NCBI GenBank assembly: GCA_041552135.1
Contig: JBFELL010000096.1
Coordinates: 1 to 11,106, forward strand
Origin: SZUA-186 sp041552135
Lineage (GTDB): Bacteria > Pseudomonadota > Gammaproteobacteria > UBA9214
Direction: 5' to 3'
Length of the DNA stretch: 11,106 nucleotides
The translations under genes and the position numbers were made by a program. The notes below the pieces were generated by a model. That model ran no database searches. It saw only the letters and a list, made by a program, of their open reading frames with translations, and was not told the origin of the DNA. This document shows positions 6,541 to 11,106 of the stretch, one piece after another. The stretch's first letter is position 1. Each line of letters begins with the position of its first letter.

Positions 6541-7094
6541 TGCAGGTCGAGGCCACATCGCATCCCGAGGTGTTGCTGATCCGGCCGGACGTGTTCGACG
6601 ACCCGCGCGGTTTTTTCATGGAGAGCTTCCATGCGCGCAAATACGCGGCGCAGGGCCTGCCGGGACAGTTTGTCCAGGACAACCATTCCCGCTCCACGCG
6701 TGGCGTGCTGCGCGGGCTGCACTACCAGCTAAATCAGCCGCAGGGCAAGCTGGTCAGGGTGGTGACCGGCGAGGTATACGATGTCGCGGTGGACATTCGC
6801 CGGGGCTCGCCGCGTTTCGGGCAATGGTCCGGGGTGACCCTGTCGGGAGAGAACCACCTGCAGCTCTACATCCCGCCCGGATTCGCGCACGGCTTCCTGA
6901 CCCTGAGCGAGCAGGCCGACTTTCTCTACAAGTGCACCGATTTTTACGCGCCGGGTGACGAACACGGCATTGCCTGGGACGATCCGGGCATCGGCATCGA
7001 CTGGCCGGCCATGGACTACCTCCTCTCCGACAAGGACCGCGACTACCCGCGGCTGGCCGACAGCCGTTTCCTGCCCGGGTACCAGGGCGACTGA
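6540..7094 (+). CDS. rfbC: dTDP-4-dehydrorhamnose 3,5-epimerase RfbC (RmlC)
   Basis: 184 aa, full length for this cupin-fold epimerase. It inverts C3 and C5 of dTDP-4-keto-6-deoxyglucose to give dTDP-4-keto-L-rhamnose. Visible motifs are DPRGFFMESFH (21-31), FVQDNHSRS (44-52) and GVLRGLHYQ with the base His61. Further on are K70 in QGKLVRVV, YIPPGFAHGF (110-119) and the catalytic Tyr130 in FLYKCTDFY. The Asp-rich end DKDRDYP (164-170) follows. ATG 6540 overlaps the rfbA stop (TGATG), and the rfbD start overlaps its own stop the same way. Translation is probably coupled along the operon. Confidence 0.97.
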   Translation: MQVEATSHPEVLLIRPDVFDDPRGFFMESFHARKYAAQGLPGQFVQDNHSRSTRGVLRGLHYQLNQPQGKLVRVVTGEVYDVAVDIRRGSPRFGQWSGVTLSGENHLQLYIPPGFAHGFLTLSEQADFLYKCTDFYAPGDEHGIAWDDPGIGIDWPAMDYLLSDKDRDYPRLADSRFLPGYQGD

Positions 7095-7969
7095 TGCGGG
7101 TGCTGGTAACCGGTGCGACCGGGCAGGTCGGCAGCGAGGTCGTTAGTGCCATGCACCGGCTCGGGCATGACGTCATCGCACCGGGCCGCAGCGGTCTCGA
7201 CCTCATGCAGCCCTCGCAGGTCGAGCATCGGGTCACGCTGCTTGTGCCGGACTGGATAATCAACTGCGCGGCCTACACGCAGGTCGACCGGGCAGAGAGC
7301 GAGCCCGAACGGGCCATGACCGTCAACCGCGACAGTGCCGCGGCCCTGGCCAGGGCTGCGGCGGCCTGCAACGCCAGGCTACTGCACATCTCGACCGACT
7401 TTGTCTTCGATGGCAGCCGGTCACGGCCCTACCGGGAAGACGACCTGCCCAACCCGCTGGGTGTCTACGGCCGCAGCAAGCTGGAAGGCGAGCAGGCGGT
7501 GCAGGCAGCCCTGCCCGATGCCGTGATACTGCGAACGGCCTGGGTCTACGGCGTGCACGGCCACAACTTCGTCAAGACCATGCTGCGCCTTGCCGGCGAG
7601 GGCAGGCCGCTGCGGGTCGTGGATGACCAGACCGGTTCGCCGACCTGGGCACGGGACATTGCCGGCGCCATCACGGCGCTGGTGCAGGCCGATGCGGCGG
7701 GCCTCTACCACTACACCAGTGCCGGCAGCGTGTCCTGGTGTGGCTTCGCCGGTGCTATCCTGTCGGCGGCGGCGCAGGCCGGTTTCGAGATTCGCACGCA
7801 GGCGGTCGAGCCGATCACCACGGCCGACTACCCGACACCGGCCAGGCGGCCGGCATATTCCGTGCTGGATACCGGCAAGATACAGGCGCAGCTCGGCCTG
7901 TCGATACCGGACTGGCGGGACAGCCTGATGACCATGCTGGGAGAACTCTACACATGCGAAACATCCTGA
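7094..7969 (+). CDS. rfbD: dTDP-4-dehydrorhamnose reductase RfbD (RmlD)
   Basis: 291 aa. It reduces dTDP-4-keto-L-rhamnose to dTDP-L-rhamnose with NAD(P)H, the last step of the pathway. It is an SDR-type Rossmann protein with the nucleotide-binding motif GATGQVG (7-13), NCAAYTQVDRAE (57-68), the active-site stretch STDFVFDG (100-107) and the YxxxK pair Y125/K129. The conserved NFVKTMLRLA and DDQTGSPTWARDIA segments follow. Its C-terminus overlaps the next gene by 16 nt in a different frame, so the rfbB ribosome site lies inside this coding region. Confidence 0.97.
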   Translation: MRVLVTGATGQVGSEVVSAMHRLGHDVIAPGRSGLDLMQPSQVEHRVTLLVPDWIINCAAYTQVDRAESEPERAMTVNRDSAAALARAAAACNARLLHISTDFVFDGSRSRPYREDDLPNPLGVYGRSKLEGEQAVQAALPDAVILRTAWVYGVHGHNFVKTMLRLAGEGRPLRVVDDQTGSPTWARDIAGAITALVQADAAGLYHYTSAGSVSWCGFAGAILSAAAQAGFEIRTQAVEPITTADYPTPARRPAYSVLDTGKIQAQLGLSIPDWRDSLMTMLGELYTCETS

Positions 7970-9009
7970 TCACCGGCGGTGCCGGTTTTATCGGCGCGAA
8001 CTTCGTGCGCTACTGGATCGACCGGCATCCCGGGGATCGTGTGGTCAACCTGGATGCGCTGACCTATGCCGGCAATCTGGAAAATCTCGGCGGCATCGAC
8101 ACGTTGCCGGCCTATCGCTTTGTGCATGGCGATATCAACGACCGGGAGTGCCTGGACCGGGTGTTTGCAGAAGAAGGCATCGACACCGTGGTGCATTTCG
8201 CCGCCGAGTCGCACGTGGACCGCTCGATCCTCGGGCCCGATGCCTTCATCAGGACCAATGTGTACGGCACCTTCACACTGCTGGAGGCGGCAAAAGCGGC
8301 CTGGGGCGACTTCGCCGGTGGCCAGCGTTTTCTGCATGTATCCACCGACGAGGTCTATGGCAGCCTGGATGCCGACGCACCGGCGTTCACGGAAACGCAT
8401 GCCTACGCACCCAACAGTCCGTACTCGGCATCCAAGGCGGCCTCCGACCATCTGGTGCGCGCCTACCACCACACCTACGGCATGCCGGTGCTGACCACCA
8501 ACTGCTCGAACAACTACGGCCCGTACCAGTTTCCGGAGAAACTGATTCCGCTGACCATCCTGAATGCGCTGGAGGGCAAGCCGTTACCGGTCTACGGCGA
8601 CGGCAGGAATATCCGCGACTGGCTGTATGTCGAGGACCACTGTAACGGTATCGAGACGGTCCTCGAGGGCGGAACTCCGGGTGAGGTCTACAACATCGGC
8701 GGCATCAACGAGTGGCAAAACATCGATATCGTTCATCTTATCTGCGACCGGCTGGATGTTCTACAGCCCGGCGCCGCGCCCTACCGCGAGCAGATCAGCT
8801 TCGTTACGGACCGTCCCGGCCATGACCGGCGCTACGCAATCGATGCCGGCAAGATGCAGCGCGAACTGGGCTGGACACCCCGGCATGATTTCGCTTCCGG
8901 TATCGAACAGACCATCCGCTGGTATCTAGACAACCGTGACTGGTGCGACCGGGTGCGCAGTGGCGAATACCAGAATTATTACCGCAAGCAATACGGCAGG
9001 CCGGCCTGA
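7954..9009 (+). CDS. rfbB: dTDP-glucose 4,6-dehydratase RfbB (RmlB)
   Basis: 351 aa. It converts dTDP-glucose to dTDP-4-keto-6-deoxyglucose using bound NAD+, the second step of the pathway although its gene is last. I place the start at ATG 7954 because it has GGGAGA 9 nt upstream and begins directly with MRNILITGGAGFIG. The frame is open further upstream, but that translation does not look like protein of this family. Visible features are GGAGFIG (8-14), HFAAESHVDRS (81-91), the catalytic STDEVYG (130-136, with T131, D132 and E133), the YSASK pair Y157/K161, the NCSNNYGPYQFPEK region, and the RPGHDRRYAID stretch. Full length with no missing residues. Confidence 0.97.
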   Translation: MRNILITGGAGFIGANFVRYWIDRHPGDRVVNLDALTYAGNLENLGGIDTLPAYRFVHGDINDRECLDRVFAEEGIDTVVHFAAESHVDRSILGPDAFIRTNVYGTFTLLEAAKAAWGDFAGGQRFLHVSTDEVYGSLDADAPAFTETHAYAPNSPYSASKAASDHLVRAYHHTYGMPVLTTNCSNNYGPYQFPEKLIPLTILNALEGKPLPVYGDGRNIRDWLYVEDHCNGIETVLEGGTPGEVYNIGGINEWQNIDIVHLICDRLDVLQPGAAPYREQISFVTDRPGHDRRYAIDAGKMQRELGWTPRHDFASGIEQTIRWYLDNRDWCDRVRSGEYQNYYRKQYGRPA

Positions 9010-9025
9010 GCGGCGTCTGCAGGAC

Positions 9026-9057
9026 GGGCGGCGGATTGCCTTGACTCACCGCCGCCC
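9026..9057 (+). terminator. GC-rich hairpin after rfbB overlapping the tRNA-Phe promoter
   Basis: A perfect 9-bp inverted repeat, GGGCGGCGG (9026-9034) and CCGCCGCCC (9049-9057), has a 14-nt loop. Only a short TTT follows a few bases later, so intrinsic termination would be weak. It is the only candidate end signal for the rfb operon. The loop contains the TTGACT -35 box of the downstream tRNA. Confidence 0.45.
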
Positions 9058-9069
9058 AGCCGGTTTAAT
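9041..9069 (+). promoter_or_regulatory. Promoter of tRNA-Phe
   Basis: TTGACT (9041-9046) and TTTAAT (9064-9069) are separated by the ideal 17 bp. The expected start falls near 9077, about 13 nt before the mature tRNA. The bases after the -10 are GC-rich (GCGGCCC), like the discriminators of stringently controlled stable-RNA promoters. Confidence 0.75.
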
Positions 9070-9089
9070 AAGCGGCCCACGATCTGTAT

Positions 9090-9165
9090 GGCCAGGTAGC
9101 TCAGTTGGTAGAGCAGGGGACTGAAAATCCCCGTGTCGGCAGTTCGATTCTGTCCCTGGCCACCA
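9090..9165 (+). tRNA. tRNA-Phe (anticodon GAA)
   Basis: 76 nt. The acceptor stem GGCCAGG pairs with CCTGGCC, and the D arm is GCTCAGTTGGTAGAGC. The anticodon stem GGGGA/TCCCC holds the loop CTGAAAA, with anticodon GAA at 9123-9125. The T arm is GGCAG-TTCGATT-CTGTC. The gene ends with A plus an encoded CCA. It has its own promoter. In several gammaproteobacteria, as I recall, tRNA-Phe sits close downstream of the mutY-yggX pair, so its place here after an intervening rfb operon is notable. Confidence 0.97.
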
Positions 9166-9487
9166 CAATTACTTTAATAAAAACAACCCCTTGTTGATTC
9201 GCGTAAGCACAGACCGGGCAGGGGATTACAGTCCCCGTGACCGGTAAAAAATCCCCTTACCGGTTTGACCTCTTAGCATACCGGAGATCAATTAAATTAA
9301 TGTAATCAACACCTTATAAATCATCAGGTGTGAGGCTTGCAGCATGTTTCTCGTTATTCGTGACTATATCGTGACAATTGTTCTGTGTGTGTAATGGGTT
9401 GATAGCTGCAGCGTTATTGCAACAGAGCACAGGGATGAGATAGTCTGCGTGGCGTATAAATAACCATTCAGTGGTGAATTATCCGCC
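9166..9487. other. AT-rich structured intergenic region right of tRNA-Phe
   Basis: No gene is visible in these 322 nt. The stretch holds a weak hairpin AACAA/TTGTT (9182-9193) and a near copy of the tRNA-Phe anticodon arm (9218-9244). A perfect 8-bp hairpin, ACCGGTAA/TTACCGGT (9240-9247 and 9257-9264), is followed by TT and may serve as the tRNA terminator. Then come a hairpin ACACCT/AGGTGT (9309-9314 and 9326-9331), direct repeats CGTGAC (9359-9364 and 9370-9375), and a TATAAA box (9455-9460) that may be the -10 of the ATPase gene but lacks a clear -35. Base composition shifts to AT-rich here. Confidence 0.6.
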
Positions 9488-10720
9488 ATGTATAAGCGAA
9501 ATATCGAGTCAGAACTGCAATCCGCACTAGCTGATACACCAGTGGTATTGTTAAACGGCGCCCGTCAGACAGGGAAGAGTACACTGGCCCAGGAATTTGC
9601 AAAGGTACTTTCCATTCCTTATGTCACTCTGGACGATGCAACGCAATTAGCTGCGGCCAGTTCTGATGCCCTGGGCTTTCTTGCCGGGCTCGGAGACCGG
9701 GCGGTGATTGATGAAGTGCAGAAGGCCCCCGGCTTGTTTCCTGCGATCAAGATGTCGGTGGATCAGAATCGCCGTCCTGGTCGTTTTTTGCTGACTGGAT
9801 CAGCCAATGTGCTGCTGCTCCCGCAGATTTCCGAGTCTCTCGCTGGTCGTATGGAATTGATTTCCCTCTTGCCACTCTCTCAGGGGGAATTGCACGGACA
9901 GAGGGAAAGGTTTCTTGACGGGATTTTTGCTGAAAGCCTGCCGGCATTACAAACGGATGATGCCATTGACCTGAAAGGTGCCGTTCTGGCGGGCGCCTAT
10001 CCAGAGGCTATACAGCGTCCGGCGGGGAAACGTCGTGATGCCTGGTTTGCCGCCTATATTACGGCGTTACTGCAACGCGATGTACGCGATCTGGCGAACA
10101 TTGAGGGACTGACGGATATGCCTCGCCTCTTATCCCTGCTTGCGGTGCGCGTCGGCAGCCTGTTGAATATGTCTGAACTATCACGCAGTTCCGGCATACC
10201 CAACAGTACGCTCAAGCGTTACCTGAGTCTTTTGCAGGCCACTTTTTTGTTTCAGCCGCTACCGGCCTGGTCGTCGAATCTCGGCAAGCGATTGATCAAG
10301 TCACCCAAGATTCATCTGATCGATTCCGGACTGACTGCCCACCTGGCAGGTATCACTCGCCAGAGCATCGATCGAGATCCCGTGTTTTTTGGCCATTTGC
10401 TTGAAAACGTCGTTACCAATGAACTGCGCAAACAAATTGGCTGGTCAGACAGTCGGGTGAATCTGCATCATTATCGGACCACGACAGGTAGGGAAGTGGA
10501 TATTTTGCTTGAAGACGCAGCAGGTCACCTGGTTGGGCTGGAGGTGAAAACCTCCGCAACGGTGGTGCGAAAAGACTTCTCCGGATTTGATGCGCTGTCG
10601 GAGGATACGGGCAGGCAGTTCGTACGGGGAATCGTACTGTACACGGGGGATCAGTCTGTCGCATTTGGAGAGAACTACATGGCATTGCCAGTCAGTGCCA
10701 TGTGGCGAATGACAGGGTAG
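9488..10720 (+). CDS. ATP-binding protein, AAA_14 plus DUF4143 domains
   Basis: 410 aa. The N-terminal AAA+ ATPase has Walker A GARQTGKST (24-32, K30), Walker B AVIDEVQ (72-78, D75/E76) and the sensor-1 stretch LLTGSAN (101-107). A winged-helix-like middle (about 205-260) contains a SELSRSSGIPNSTLKRYL segment. The C-terminal DUF4143 part has GHLLENVVTNEL (303-313) and a PD-(D/E)XK-like pattern GREVDILL (D338) ... LEVKTS (E352, K354). This is the common family of bacterial and archaeal stand-alone ATPases whose role is not established; it is often found in variable regions. The ribosome site is weak (GGTGA, about 10 nt upstream). Base composition is lower in GC than the genes to the left, consistent with acquisition. 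No toxin or antitoxin partner is recognised beside it. Nuclease activity is only suggested by the motif. Confidence 0.9.
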   Translation: MYKRNIESELQSALADTPVVLLNGARQTGKSTLAQEFAKVLSIPYVTLDDATQLAAASSDALGFLAGLGDRAVIDEVQKAPGLFPAIKMSVDQNRRPGRFLLTGSANVLLLPQISESLAGRMELISLLPLSQGELHGQRERFLDGIFAESLPALQTDDAIDLKGAVLAGAYPEAIQRPAGKRRDAWFAAYITALLQRDVRDLANIEGLTDMPRLLSLLAVRVGSLLNMSELSRSSGIPNSTLKRYLSLLQATFLFQPLPAWSSNLGKRLIKSPKIHLIDSGLTAHLAGITRQSIDRDPVFFGHLLENVVTNELRKQIGWSDSRVNLHHYRTTTGREVDILLEDAAGHLVGLEVKTSATVVRKDFSGFDALSEDTGRQFVRGIVLYTGDQSVAFGENYMALPVSAMWRMTG

Positions 10721-10729
10721 TGGACGGGC

Positions 10730-10816
10730 GTGACGGCGCAGGAGGAACTGGTGAGCAGACTCGAGCAGCTTGAAGTCGAATGTGGCGGATTGCGTATGGA
10801 AGATTCTCTTTTCTGA
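10730..10816 (+). other. Possible 21-28 codon ORF or coding remnant
   Basis: A short frame starts at GTG 10730 or, better, at GTG 10751, which has a strong AGGAGGA site 4 nt upstream. It ends at TGA 10814-10816. The product from 10751 would be 21 aa, beginning MSRLEQLEVECGGLR. It is leucine-spaced and helical, vaguely like the leucine-zipper part of IS3-type OrfA proteins. It could be a broken gene, a remnant of an insertion sequence, or chance. The good ribosome site is the main reason to list it. Confidence 0.2.
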
Positions 10817-10896
10817 GGGCGAATACAGCGGTAACTGATGTGCAGCTAACAAGCAAGCCGCTTCCTGTTCTCGACTCTGCTATCCGGAACTTCAAA

Positions 10897-11106
10897 TTAG
10901 CGCAGGTCGTCCTCAAAATATCCGAAGAAAAGTTCGTCGGGCAGCTCGACGGGCAGTTCGTAGGTTTTCAGCCAGTGCTTGACCTTGCGAATATCCTTGA
11001 AAAGCCTGAGATCTCTCTGGATTCCGAAAATCTCGAGTTCCAGTTGTTTTTTATCTTTTCTCAGAGCCGAGATCAGTTTTTTAGGTGTGAGTGATTCAAA
11101 TGGGTC
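10897..11106 (-). CDS. 3' end of an unrecognised minus-strand gene (partial)
   Basis: On the minus strand a frame enters from the right edge and stays open for 69 codons to a TAA (10897-10899 on the plus strand). The product end contains the segments PKKLISALRKDKKQL, RKVKHWLKTYELPVELP and FFGYFEDDLR. It is Lys-rich and helical, then ends in an acidic tail. Leu codons are largely CTG/CTC, which supports real coding and argues against the overlapping plus-strand frame (10780-11094). I do not recognise the family. It converges on the ATPase gene, with a gap of 176 nt holding only the small ORF noted above. Confidence 0.5.
   Translation of the reverse strand, partial: DPFESLTPKKLISALRKDKKQLELEIFGIQRDLRLFKDIRKVKHWLKTYELPVELPDELFFGYFEDDLR

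Noticed and set aside
5497..6558. Minus-strand open frame of 353 codons opposite rfbA
   Set aside because: RfbA on the plus strand has every catalytic motif. The antisense translation is Gln/His/Arg-rich without domain features.
7738..7953. Upstream extension of rfbB by 72 codons
   Set aside because: It overlaps the rfbD coding region in another frame and does not resemble RmlB. ATG 7954 has a proper ribosome site and begins directly with the NAD-binding motif.
9166..9487. Possible CRISPR-like or integron-like repeats in the structured gap
   Set aside because: The repeats are unlike each other, not regularly spaced, and there is no recurring unit.
10780..11094. Plus-strand open frame of 104 codons at the right edge
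   Set aside because: No ribosome site, and it lies opposite a minus-strand frame with better codon use and protein-like composition. I judged the minus strand more likely, without certainty.

Overview
The window is a high-GC gammaproteobacterial chromosome segment. The gene set (AsmA family protein, mutY, yggX-type Fe(II) trafficking protein, tRNA-Phe) is a typical gammaproteobacterial neighbourhood. A small exported Gly/Tyr-rich protein resembling sulfur globule proteins hints at a sulfur oxidiser of the Chromatiales/Ectothiorhodospiraceae type. That lineage guess rests on one weakly recognised protein and general codon/GC character.

Layout. Bases 1-220 hold no gene but carry a dispersed repeat and the likely tRNA-Gly promoter. 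tRNA-Gly(CCC) (221-294) is followed by an AT-rich promoter region and the exported Gly/Tyr- and Met-rich protein (473-1057), closed by a clear intrinsic terminator (about 1108-1143). The gap up to 1445 contains a second, inverted copy of the dispersed repeat and an 11-bp hairpin. A tight four-gene operon follows (1446-5459): AsmA family protein, secreted SRPBCC/START-like protein, mutY, and the YggX-type protein. Spacing is 11 nt between the first two genes, and the following genes overlap by 1 and 4 nt.

Bases 5460-5661 contain a REP doublet (REPIN-like). Next is a complete dTDP-L-rhamnose operon in the order rfbA-rfbC-rfbD-rfbB (5662-9009), whose ORFs all overlap. It converts glucose-1-phosphate and dTTP to dTDP-L-rhamnose for surface polysaccharide. 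The operon ends in a GC-rich inverted repeat that also encloses the -35 box of the tRNA-Phe(GAA) promoter (tRNA at 9090-9165).

Right of tRNA-Phe the character changes. The DNA is visibly more AT-rich, with a structured 322-nt intergenic stretch that includes a near copy of the tRNA-Phe anticodon arm. It is followed by a stand-alone AAA_14/DUF4143 ATPase (9488-10720), a small possible coding remnant, and the 3' end of an unrecognised minus-strand gene running off the right edge. This looks like the start of an accessory region at tRNA-Phe, but no integrase is visible. No CRISPR array, complete insertion sequence or clearly novel multi-gene system was found. The best leads are the Met/His heptads of the exported protein, the secreted SRPBCC protein coupled to AsmA, the REPIN, the inverted dispersed repeats and the tRNA-arm mimic.
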